Shown here piece after piece: positions 7,121 to 15,051 of a DNA stretch of 64,000 nucleotides. Source of the DNA: Thauera linaloolentis 47Lol = DSM 12138 (GTDB lineage: Bacteria > Pseudomonadota > Gammaproteobacteria > Burkholderiales > Rhodocyclaceae). The notes beneath the pieces were generated by a model. That model did no database searches, was not told the DNA's origin, and saw only the letters and a list, made by a program, of their open reading frames with translations. A program made the position numbers and the translations under genes. Positions within the stretch are counted from its first letter, which is position 1. Each line of letters opens with the position of its first letter. The stretch lies in NCBI RefSeq assembly GCF_000310205.1, contig NZ_AMXE01000002.1:1-64000 (forward strand), read 5' to 3'.

Positions 7121-9286
7121 ATGACCATCTCGACCGAACTCCGCAAGGCCGGCCCTTTCACCGGCAACGGCGTAACGACTGCCTTCCCGTTCTCCTTCAA
7201 GGTGTTCGCCGCCTCCGACGTGGCCGTCACGCGAGCCGACACCCTGGGCGCCGAGACTGCGCTCGTTCTCAATTCCGACTTCGCGGTGACGCTCAACCCC
7301 GATCAGGACGTCGCGCCCGGCGGCACCGTCACCCTGGCCGCGCCGCTCGCCACCGGCTACCGGCTCGCTGTCACCAGCGTGGTGCCCAACCTGCAGCCGA
7401 CCGACATCACCAGCAACGGAGGTTTCTATCCGCGCGTCATCGAGGATGCGCTGGACCGGCACGTAGCGCAGATCCAGCAGATCAACGAGAAGGTCGACCG
7501 CGCGTTAAGGGTGGCGATTACCTCCCCACTTGGTGACAAAGCGTTGCCATCGCCCATTGCAGGGATGCTAATTGGCTGGAACGAGGGTAACGACGGACTG
7601 AAAAACTACGCGCCGATCGGAGGCACCCTGCTTGGGCAGCAACTCGCTGAGGCAGACGGTTCATCGCTCGTCGGGTTTCGGCAAAACGGCGCTGGGGCAG
7701 TGCTGCGCACATTGCAGGATAAAGCCCGGGAGCAGGTGAGCGTCATGGATTTCGGCGCGGCGGGGGATGGGGTATCTGATGATACTGCCGCTATTCAAGC
7801 TGCAATTGATTTCGCCGCGCCTAAAGGACTCGAAATTCATGTCCCGGCTGGTGCGTTCCTGGTATCTAGCCCGTTGGTATACGAAACTGAAGGGTTCTCC
7901 CCCGGATTAAGGATATCCGGAGCCGGGATGCAACGCACCACGATTGTGGCGAATTTCATCGCCCCCGACATGTCCCCTGTCCTTGATATATCAGGGGCGG
8001 AAAAAGCGCCATACCTTTATCAACTTGGAGGGCTAATCAGAGGCATCACTTTTACCAAGAAAAATGAGGCGACCAATGTAGCAGGAATCCGGCTTCTCGG
8101 ATGCTGGTATCTAACAATCGAGGACGTCAGAGTTTTTAACCTCGATGGGGATGGAATTTATACGGAGCTTCGGGATGATCTATCCAATGACTGGGGAGAG
8201 CCGAACAATCCGGACGGCTACTCCGTTATTGGGTTGCGCCTAAATAACTGCCTAATGGAAAGTGTCCGATACGGCATCGTACAAGGCAGCGGAATCGGCA
8301 GTTCGCAGTGGCACATATTCCAAACCAGAGTCGCAGGCGCGCGACTCGGAGGCATTGTCGTCGCAGGCTATAACTGCAAAATAGAAAAATGCGGATTCGG
8401 GCTTAATTCCTTACAGGCGCCTGAGGGGGAAGGATTCAACGTAAAAATAACAAGAGTTGTATCTGCTGCCCCCACAGGAGTAACCATCAGCGACACGGAG
8501 TTTGATGCATCAAAAGACAACCACATTATTATTGATCGAACGTCGGGGCTGACGCTAAAGAATAACAGATTTATTACAAGTGATAGGTTCGGCATATCCG
8601 TGCCTACACCGAAGGTCCATATCCTGGCTCAAAGCATCAATCGGGAAATGGTATCGTATGGGTGCATGCACCGGATAGATGATAATTTCGGGGCAGTCAC
8701 ACTTTACAGCGGATCCAGTTCGTGCGAAAACTGCGAAATATCTGGCGTCAGGATTGAAAACAACGGCAACCCCTACGTAGGAGTTACCGGATTCCCCGCA
8801 GATAGAGGAAACAGGGTTTCTCTCGGAAGTACGCTGCTGCGTTATGGCAACAGAAAACCCACAGTAATTGCTGGATTTAGTAGCTCTGCTTTAACGGCCG
8901 GGGTAAACATTGGCGGGAGCTCCGCTGCGCTTTCTTTTGACTCTCTCCTTAATAACGGAGGCATTTATTCAGTAAATTCGTCTTACGACCCCCTGACCGG
9001 AGTTTTTACCGCTCCGCTTGATGGCTGCTACATATTCGATGTTTTTATCTGCATCACCATTAGCGCCGATGCTACCGTTAATTTGATTCTTTCCAAGAAT
9101 GGGAGCGGGGCTGCTTCAAGTAGCGGATTTTCTCGATCTGGATTCAGAACTACGTTTTCGCTCCGTGCAGCTATCGAATTAAAGTCAGGTGACGCTATCC
9201 GTGTTCTGGCCAGTCAGTCGCACGGGGGCAATGTAGCACTCCATAATGATCGAAATACGCATGGCTTTTCTGTTTTCCTAGCATAA
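7121..9286 (+). CDS. Phage tail fibre/tailspike protein with beta-helix and C1q-like C-terminus
   Basis: This 721-residue protein has three parts. Residues about 1-130 are a T7-tail-fibre-like attachment domain (FTGNGVTTAFPFSFKVF, later NGGFYPRVIEDALDRHVAQIQQ). Residues about 205-560 form a right-handed beta-helix starting with the pectate-lyase-3 signature MDFGAAGDGVSDDTAAIQAA. The last about 120 residues resemble a C1q/TNF-like trimer domain (TGVFTAPLDGCYIFDVFICI, then RTTFSLRAAIELKSGD). Such spikes bind and often degrade surface polysaccharide. The ATG at 7121 has CTGGAGA 9 bases upstream. From about 7500 the gene is markedly more AT-rich than its own 5' end, which suggests that the receptor-binding part was exchanged. 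Confidence 0.85.
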   Translation: MTISTELRKAGPFTGNGVTTAFPFSFKVFAASDVAVTRADTLGAETALVLNSDFAVTLNPDQDVAPGGTVTLAAPLATGYRLAVTSVVPNLQPTDITSNGGFYPRVIEDALDRHVAQIQQINEKVDRALRVAITSPLGDKALPSPIAGMLIGWNEGNDGLKNYAPIGGTLLGQQLAEADGSSLVGFRQNGAGAVLRTLQDKAREQVSVMDFGAAGDGVSDDTAAIQAAIDFAAPKGLEIHVPAGAFLVSSPLVYETEGFSPGLRISGAGMQRTTIVANFIAPDMSPVLDISGAEKAPYLYQLGGLIRGITFTKKNEATNVAGIRLLGCWYLTIEDVRVFNLDGDGIYTELRDDLSNDWGEPNNPDGYSVIGLRLNNCLMESVRYGIVQGSGIGSSQWHIFQTRVAGARLGGIVVAGYNCKIEKCGFGLNSLQAPEGEGFNVKITRVVSAAPTGVTISDTEFDASKDNHIIIDRTSGLTLKNNRFITSDRFGISVPTPKVHILAQSINREMVSYGCMHRIDDNFGAVTLYSGSSSCENCEISGVRIENNGNPYVGVTGFPADRGNRVSLGSTLLRYGNRKPTVIAGFSSSALTAGVNIGGSSAALSFDSLLNNGGIYSVNSSYDPLTGVFTAPLDGCYIFDVFICITISADATVNLILSKNGSGAASSSGFSRSGFRTTFSLRAAIELKSGDAIRVLASQSHGGNVALHNDRNTHGFSVFLA

Positions 9287-9513
9287 CCCCAGGACTACCG
9301 CGGAAATCGCATGAACGCCCCGCCAGTTCCCGCTCCCTCCTGCGGCCAGCACTGGGGCATGGGCGTCGCTCTACCGGGGGCGTCAAGGCCAAAAAACATG
9401 CAAACAGGCTTAGTAAGATCAATGAGTATGCCCCTGCCACTGGTGGTGACCAAGGGCGACCAAGTTACAAAAAACATATAACAACACATTGATTTTTATT
9501 AATTTCCTCTTAG

Positions 9514-9559
9514 ATTGTGGCTCCAGGTGTCACCGGTTCGATCCCGGTATGTCGCCCCA
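9514..9559 (+). other. tRNA 3'-end fragment, probable prophage attachment site
   Basis: The bases fold as the 3' third of a tRNA: T-stem ACCGG (9532-9536), loop TTCGATC, stem CCGGT (9544-9548), acceptor strand ATGTCGC (9549-9555), discriminator C and encoded CCA (9557-9559). The 5' half, which would have to begin with GCGACAT about 75 bases upstream, is absent; that stretch is AT-rich and unrelated. A prophage that inserts into a tRNA leaves such a 3' copy at its far end. The 228 bases between the tail fibre and this site show no gene. Confidence 0.7.
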
Positions 9560-9569
9560 AATAGAAAAG

Positions 9570-9603
9570 GGCTGTGGATAGACTTCTATCCACAGCCTTT
9601 TTT
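9570..9603 (+). terminator. Strong terminator after the tRNA fragment
   Basis: A perfect 12-bp stem (GGCTGTGGATAG with CTATCCACAGCC, loop ACTT) is followed by a run of T. It starts 11 bases after the CCA and is most easily read as the native terminator of the original tRNA gene. Confidence 0.85.
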
Positions 9604-9804
9604 CGTGCGTCTCATGGCCGCGGCACTACAGCCATCATTGCGGGAGCACCCGCATCCCCCGCCCCAATGCATCCCCCGGAACCCGACTCGCACCCCACCG
9701 CGACACTGCTGCCAGCCAGGCACCGGTTGACCGAACGAATTTCTATGCGTCGGGGCGAACAGATGCGAATATGACACGACTACATTGAACATCAGAAAGA
9801 AGCA

Positions 9805-12800
9805 ATGACGCGGCCGACTCGATCGTTTACCCGTGTGTTGGTGCAGAACGTGGCCGGGCTGGCGCTGGGAATTGGTGCGGTCGCACTGGCCGCGCTTGCA
9901 TGGCAGGCGGTGTCCAGTACGCGGGAGGTGGCCGAACGCGATCTCGCCCGCTCGCTGGACCAATCGGTCGAGCGGCTGCGCATATTGATCGATGCGGCGG
10001 AAATGACGGTCGACTCGGCCGAACGCGCCGCCAGGACGCTGGCCGTCACCGCCGATACCTTGCGCCCGGCGCTGGAAAACTCGCTGGCCGCCTTCGAGCA
10101 GCGCCCGGAACTGAGCTATCTGAGCATCGCATTGCCGCAGAACGGCGAGTACGGCAACCTGGAACGGACCGCCGACGGCCGGGTGCTGCTCTGGCTTCAT
10201 CCGGGAACGCGGTCGGAGGATCGGGTCACACGCAACTTCATCCTGACGGAGAACGGATTCGCCGCGCATGACCAGCATGCAGCCAATGGCTACGATCCGC
10301 GCGAACGCCCTTTCTATCTCGAAGCCTTGGCGGAGCCCGCGCAAGGACGCTGGATACCGGCCTATCAGTGGATCGTGCACAACGGCGATAGCGGCCCGCT
10401 CTGGGGATTGAGCTACGTGAAAGCACTGCGGGATCGCGACGGCCAGTTGCTCTGCGTCCTCGATGCCGATTTCGATCTCCCCGCGCTCAACCGCTTTCTG
10501 GCCGCCATCGCCACCTCGCAGACGGTACGGCTCCAGATCGTGGAACTGGGGCCGATACCGCGCCTGATCGGCGATCCACTCATCCAGGGAGCCCCGTTGC
10601 CGGTGCCAGACGAATTCGCTCCGCTGATCGACTTTCAGGGGAAAACCACCGTCACCCGTCTCGAATCGCAGAACGGCGACTACTGGGCCGCGGCCAATCG
10701 CCTCGAACTGGCGGGCGGGCTCACCTGGGTCGTCATCGCGACACACAAGGCCTCCCTCATCGAGGAGCCGCTGCGCACCCAGCTGTACCAGGTCGCGTGC
10801 CTGGGCTTGCTGATGGCGATCGGCCTGACACTGATCTCGGCACGCATGGCGAGACGCTTGAGCCGGCCGCTGGCGGAGCTGGAACGCAGCGTCGCGCGGG
10901 CGGGACAGGCGGGGACGCCGAACGCGCTCGTCATCGCCCCCGCCTCCAATCACTTCCGCGAAACCCAGCGGCTGGGCGAAGCCCTCAACCACATGGCGAT
11001 GGCGGTACGGCAGCGCGAGGAACAACTCGCCGTCCAGAACGTCGAGCTGCTCGAAGCCAAGGAGCAGCAGGTGGCCTCGCTTGCATTGAAGGGCGCGATC
11101 TTCGACTCCACCGACGTGGCGGTCATCAGCCTGGACCAGGACCTCGTGGTGATCGAATGGAACGCCGCCGCCGAACGCCTGTTCGGCCTGGACCGCGAGC
11201 AGGTGCTGGAGCAGCCGGCCCGGCAGGCCATCGCCGCGCCGGACGGCCCCGCGCACTGGGACGAAATGCTGGCCACCAAGGATGCCGGCATGTTCCGCCT
11301 GGCAGGCGCACACCACGCATTCGATGCCGAGCTGCGCGCCCTCACGGTGAACCAACACGGACGGCCGATCCATACGCTGTTCATCAACGACATCTCCGCA
11401 CGCCGCATCGCAGAGCGGCGGCTGCAACAGGAACGCGACTATGTCGACGCGGTGCTCAACAGCCTGCCGGGCGTGTTCTACCACTATGACGAGAACGTGC
11501 GCCTGGTGCGCTGGAACCGTAATCTGGAGCGCATCGCAGGCTATACGGCCCAGGAGCTGGCGGGCGCGGACCCGATGATGTTCTACGCCGACGAGGAAAA
11601 GGCGCGGGTCGCAAGCGGCATCCGCGAGGTGTTCGAAAAGGGCGAATGCGCGGTCGAGGCCGACTATCTGCTCAAGGATGGACGGCGGATTCCGTACCTG
11701 TTTACCGGCGTCCGCTTCGAATACGGTGGACAGCGCGGCTTCGTCGGCGTCGGCTACGACATCGCCGAACGCAAGCGGGCGGAAACCGCGCTGCGGGAAA
11801 GCCTCGCCCGCTTCCATGCCGCCGCGCGCGCGACCCGTGACGCGGTGTGGGAATGGGATCTGGTCACGGACGACTTCTGGGTAAGCGACAACGTCCAGAC
11901 GCTGTTCGGCTACTCCGCAAAAGACATCTCCACGGTCTCGGCATGGGAACGCCACATCCACCCCGACGACCTGGAACGCGTGTCCACGCACATCCGCGCC
12001 GTCATCGCCGAGGGCGGACAGACGTGGGAGGATGAATACCGTTTCCGCCGCCTGGACGGCAGTTACGCCGACGTGCGCGACTGCGGCATCGTGCTGCGCG
12101 ACGTCGCAGGACGGGACGTGCGCATGGTCGGCGCGACGCAGGACATCACCGAACGCAAACAGGCCGAGGCACGCATTCGCCGCCTGGCGATGCACGACGA
12201 CCTGACGGGCCTTCCGAACCGCAACCTGATCCAGGACCGCATCGCCCAGGCCATCTCCCACGCCCGCCGCAGCGGCAGCCTGCTTGCCGTGCTCTACCTC
12301 GACCTGGACCGTTTCAAAGTGGTCAATGACGGCTACGGCCACCTGTTCGGCGATGCCGTGCTGAAGGCCGCCGGCGAACGGCTGCAGCAGCTCGTGCGCG
12401 AGAGCGACACCGTGGGCCGCCTCGGCGGCGACGAGTTCCTGATCCTGCTGGCCGACCTGCGCCAGCACACCGATGCCGAGGCCATCGCGCGCAAGATCAT
12501 CGACGGCCTCGACCGTCCGATCATCGTCCAGGGCCGGAACATCCACCTGTCCGGCAGCATCGGCGTGAGTGTGTTCCCCTGCGACGGCGAGACCGCCGAG
12601 GCGCTGATCGAGCACGCCGACATGGCGATGTACCGTGCCAAGGAACTGGGCCGCAATACCTGCCAGTTCTTCACCCACGAGATGAGCAAGGAAACGCAAC
12701 GCCGCGTCGACCTCGAGACCCGGCTGCGCAATGCCGCGGCGGCGGAGCAACTGCGGCTCGTCTATCAGCCCAAGGTCAACCTGCAGGATGGCCGCATCAC

Positions 12801-13494
12801 CGGCTGCGAGGCGCTGCTGCGCTGGCAGCACCCCGAACTGGGAGCCGTTTCTCCCGGGCATTTCATTCCCATCGCCGAGGACTCCGGCCTGATCGTGCCG
12901 ATCGGCGACTGGGTGCTGCGCACCGCATGTGCCCAGGCCCGCGCCTGGCTGGACGCCGGCCTGCCGCCATCCAGCGTCGCGGTAAACATATCGGTACGCC
13001 AGTTCCTGCAGCAGGACGTGGTCGCCTGGGTGAAGCGCACGCTGCAGGAAACCGGCCTGCCGCCGGCCTGGCTGGAGCTCGAGATCACCGAGAGCCTGAT
13101 CGCCCAGGACATCGAAAACGTCACGGACACCATAGACCGGCTCAAGGACATCGGCGTGAAACTGTCGATCGACGATTTCGGCACCGGCTATTCGAGCCTC
13201 AACTATCTGAAGCGCTTCCGCGTGGATACCCTGAAGATCGACCAGTCCTTCGTGCACAACATGCTTACGCAGACCGAGGACGAAACGATCGTGCGCGCTG
13301 TCATTGCGCTTGCTCACAACCTGAAGTTCAAGGTGATCGCCGAAGGCGTCGAGACGAGCGAGCACTGCCACCTGCTGCGCGAACACGGGTGCGACGAGAT
13401 CCAGGGCTATTATTTCAGCATGCCGCTCTCGGCCGAGGAGTTCGCAGCACTGCTGCGCAGCGGGCGGCGCCTCGAGATGGGCCCACGCGACTGA
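9805..13494 (+). CDS. Cache/PAS-containing GGDEF-EAL cyclic-di-GMP enzyme
   Basis: This 1229-residue inner-membrane sensor has a first transmembrane helix (about 12-34), a periplasmic Cache-like sensor (about 45-305), a second helix (about 322-344), a HAMP-like segment and three PAS domains (about 430-790). A GGDEF domain (about 795-955) and an EAL domain (about 975-1225) follow. The diguanylate cyclase motif GGDEF is intact (about 874-878) with an inhibitory RESD site five residues before it. The EAL phosphodiesterase motifs also look intact: CEALLRW, NISVRQF, ELEITES, DDFGTGYSS and AEGVET. Net activity therefore cannot be predicted. It has its own terminator and stands alone between the attachment site and the iron genes. 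Confidence 0.93.
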   Translation: MTRPTRSFTRVLVQNVAGLALGIGAVALAALAWQAVSSTREVAERDLARSLDQSVERLRILIDAAEMTVDSAERAARTLAVTADTLRPALENSLAAFEQRPELSYLSIALPQNGEYGNLERTADGRVLLWLHPGTRSEDRVTRNFILTENGFAAHDQHAANGYDPRERPFYLEALAEPAQGRWIPAYQWIVHNGDSGPLWGLSYVKALRDRDGQLLCVLDADFDLPALNRFLAAIATSQTVRLQIVELGPIPRLIGDPLIQGAPLPVPDEFAPLIDFQGKTTVTRLESQNGDYWAAANRLELAGGLTWVVIATHKASLIEEPLRTQLYQVACLGLLMAIGLTLISARMARRLSRPLAELERSVARAGQAGTPNALVIAPASNHFRETQRLGEALNHMAMAVRQREEQLAVQNVELLEAKEQQVASLALKGAIFDSTDVAVISLDQDLVVIEWNAAAERLFGLDREQVLEQPARQAIAAPDGPAHWDEMLATKDAGMFRLAGAHHAFDAELRALTVNQHGRPIHTLFINDISARRIAERRLQQERDYVDAVLNSLPGVFYHYDENVRLVRWNRNLERIAGYTAQELAGADPMMFYADEEKARVASGIREVFEKGECAVEADYLLKDGRRIPYLFTGVRFEYGGQRGFVGVGYDIAERKRAETALRESLARFHAAARATRDAVWEWDLVTDDFWVSDNVQTLFGYSAKDISTVSAWERHIHPDDLERVSTHIRAVIAEGGQTWEDEYRFRRLDGSYADVRDCGIVLRDVAGRDVRMVGATQDITERKQAEARIRRLAMHDDLTGLPNRNLIQDRIAQAISHARRSGSLLAVLYLDLDRFKVVNDGYGHLFGDAVLKAAGERLQQLVRESDTVGRLGGDEFLILLADLRQHTDAEAIARKIIDGLDRPIIVQGRNIHLSGSIGVSVFPCDGETAEALIEHADMAMYRAKELGRNTCQFFTHEMSKETQRRVDLETRLRNAAAAEQLRLVYQPKVNLQDGRITGCEALLRWQHPELGAVSPGHFIPIAEDSGLIVPIGDWVLRTACAQARAWLDAGLPPSSVAVNISVRQFLQQDVVAWVKRTLQETGLPPAWLELEITESLIAQDIENVTDTIDRLKDIGVKLSIDDFGTGYSSLNYLKRFRVDTLKIDQSFVHNMLTQTEDETIVRAVIALAHNLKFKVIAEGVETSEHCHLLREHGCDEIQGYYFSMPLSAEEFAALLRSGRRLEMGPRD

Positions 13495-13534
13495 GGCGCG
13501 GGCGGAAGACTCCGCCCGCGCCTCAGTCTCTTTT
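13491..13534 (+). terminator. Terminator of the GGDEF-EAL gene
   Basis: A perfect 15-bp stem starts inside the stop codon (CTGAGGCGCGGGCGG with its complement), has the loop AAGACT and is followed by TCTCTTTT. It separates this gene from the convergent operon ending at 13543. Confidence 0.9.
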
Positions 13535-13542
13535 CCGTCCGA

Positions 13543-13908
13543 TCAGCGCCGGCGTGCCTGGAGCGGGCTGATTTCCTCCTGCTCGATCACGACCTGGTGC
13601 CCCGGCCCCACGTCGAACAGCACGTAGAAAGGCTGCTCCGGACGCTTGAACGTCAACGTCGAATCCTCGCCGAGCTTGCCCGCCAGCAGTACCGTTCCAT
13701 CATGGCCGATCACGTCCATGATCGCGTCCGGCGCGCCTTCGCCATGACCGTAGCCGCCCCGGCAACGCACCGTCGCCTCATCCACGAGTTCGCACTTGGC
13801 GATGGGTTCGTGCGCCAAGGCGCCCGAACCCAGCATGGCCAGCAAACCGGCCACCAGCCATTGCCGCACCACGGCGGAACCACCTGCATCACCGATTCGC
13901 ATGTCCAC
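13543..13908 (-). CDS. Small exported protein, last gene of the PepSY operon
   Basis: The product is about 121 residues with an N-terminal signal sequence (hydrophobic WLVAGLLAMLGSGALA, cleavage before HEP). The mature part is a beta-rich periplasmic domain with one cysteine pair (KCELVDE and VRCRGGYGHG). I do not recognise a named family. The start overlaps the end of the preceding gene by 20 bases (an ATG at 13902 is an alternative), so it is translationally coupled to the membrane genes upstream. A role in periplasmic iron or siderophore handling is inferred from the operon only. Confidence 0.75.
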   Translation of the reverse strand: MDMRIGDAGGSAVVRQWLVAGLLAMLGSGALAHEPIAKCELVDEATVRCRGGYGHGEGAPDAIMDVIGHDGTVLLAGKLGEDSTLTFKRPEQPFYVLFDVGPGHQVVIEQEEISPLQARRR

Positions 13909-14743
13909 TCCTTTGCCGATCGAACCACGCCACCGTGGCGGGGGACACCCGCTCCATGCTCCAGGCTGCCTGGTGCACGCTTCCGTCCTTGCCCACCACG
14001 GTCAGCCACAACTCGCTGTCGGCCTGAAGATTGGCGGGCAACTGGATCTCGACCTCGCGTTCCCAGCGCGCGCCTTCGAAGGCCATGCCCGCCGCACGCA
14101 TGGAACGGGGCTTGTTCACCTTGAGGTAGGCATGGCGGATATCCGCATCGCAAGCCTCGCAGAAACGCAGCCGGAAAGCCTTGATCGGCACGTCCATGTC
14201 GACCACCTCGGGCGCATTGCGATCCGCCTCGGCCAGGGTGAAGGACCAGGGGCCGAGCGTTCCCTGGATGGCATCCTCGCGCTGCAGCGGCTGGGGCTCC
14301 ACGCGCAGCAGCGCAATGGCGAACACCGCCACCGTGGCGGCCAGCAACCCCGCCGCCACCCAGCGGCGGGAGCGCGACACGGCAACCGCAGGGGACTGAC
14401 CGGCATCGTCGCGCGGCCTGTTGCGCGCCGGATTCTCACGCACCGGCGGCTGCCAGGGCCACTTCGGCAGTGCGAACACCAGCGCCAGCGCGGCGATGCT
14501 CAGCCAACCCAGCCACAGAGTGATGCCCACCCCGCTGCCCAGCGCTGCGATGCCCTGCGCCAGCGCGACGAACAGCAGCAGCCAGCCCGCCACCCGTGCC
14601 ATCCGCCGCCAGCCCGGCGCCGGCATCCTGCCCAGCAGGTGCTTGGCATGTCGCTCGGTGGCGAAGGCCAGGGCGCAGAAACCCAGCAGGCTCAGCACCA
14701 AAATGGACAGATGCATGCCGCTCAAGGCAAAAACGGGGCTCAT
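13889..14743 (-). CDS. DUF3325-type membrane protein with a periplasmic C-terminal domain
   Basis: This 284-residue protein starts at 14743, where ATGA overlaps the stop of the DUF3649 gene. The first about 100 residues match the DUF3325 pattern with three hydrophobic helices and a conserved His-rich loop (FATERHAKHLLGR). A fourth transmembrane helix (about 150-172) is followed by a soluble domain of about 110 residues containing FCEACDADIRHAYLKV. The CxxC there could bind metal or form a disulfide. DUF3325 proteins are usually about 100-110 residues, so the extra helix and periplasmic domain look like a fusion. The family is found next to TonB-dependent siderophore receptors; its biochemical role is unknown. 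Confidence 0.8.
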   Translation of the reverse strand: MSPVFALSGMHLSILVLSLLGFCALAFATERHAKHLLGRMPAPGWRRMARVAGWLLLFVALAQGIAALGSGVGITLWLGWLSIAALALVFALPKWPWQPPVRENPARNRPRDDAGQSPAVAVSRSRRWVAAGLLAATVAVFAIALLRVEPQPLQREDAIQGTLGPWSFTLAEADRNAPEVVDMDVPIKAFRLRFCEACDADIRHAYLKVNKPRSMRAAGMAFEGARWEREVEIQLPANLQADSELWLTVVGKDGSVHQAAWSMERVSPATVAWFDRQRSGHANR

Positions 14744-15051
14744 GCGCCACCTCCCTGCCCTGCCAGCCAGACCACATATGCAATGCCTGACGTCAGCAGC
14801 GTGCCGACGAGCATGCCGCTCCAGGCGCGGCCGTTGCTGCGGGCATGGAATGCCCAGATCACCGCCACGGTATAGGCGGTGAAACTGAGCATGCTGGCCC
14901 ACAGTAGGGCCTGGGCCTTGGGCGCGGGCCACAACAGCGCCAGCAGCACCGTGGCGGCGGACGCGAGCGCGTAGCCACCCAGCGCGGCAGCCGCCACGCG
15001 CGAAGCCACGGACCAGCGATAAGCCGCCGTCAAACTCGTGGATTTCTTCAT
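14740..15051 (-). CDS. DUF3649-type small membrane protein
   Basis: The 103-residue product has a very good ribosome-binding site (AAGGAGG) before its ATG and three predicted transmembrane helices. It matches the DUF3649 family, which is repeatedly found beside siderophore-receptor and PepSY genes. Its start overlaps the PepSY stop by 4 bases and its stop overlaps the DUF3325 start by 4 bases, which shows strict coupling. The function is unknown; a small subunit of a periplasmic iron-reductase complex is a reasonable inference. Confidence 0.85.
   Translation of the reverse strand: MKKSTSLTAAYRWSVASRVAAAALGGYALASAATVLLALLWPAPKAQALLWASMLSFTAYTVAVIWAFHARSNGRAWSGMLVGTLLTSGIAYVVWLAGQGGGA

Noticed and set aside
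5069-7462. A single 797-residue minus-strand protein over the whole phage block
   Set aside because: Only the part below about 5995 reads like a protein. The upstream part is an Arg/Ala/His-rich shadow of the virion fragments and the tail-fibre gene.
9295-9489. Minus-strand 64-codon frame between the tail fibre and the attachment site
   Set aside because: It has no ribosome-binding site, mixed composition and no similarity that I recognise.
9487-9559. Complete tRNA gene
   Set aside because: Only the T-arm, acceptor 3' strand and CCA are present. The 5' acceptor strand and D-arm cannot be found in the AT-rich bases upstream.
9586-13386. A 1266-residue minus-strand open frame
   Set aside because: It is the mirror frame of the GGDEF-EAL gene. 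It has no domain, no ribosome-binding site, and the composition of an antisense shadow.
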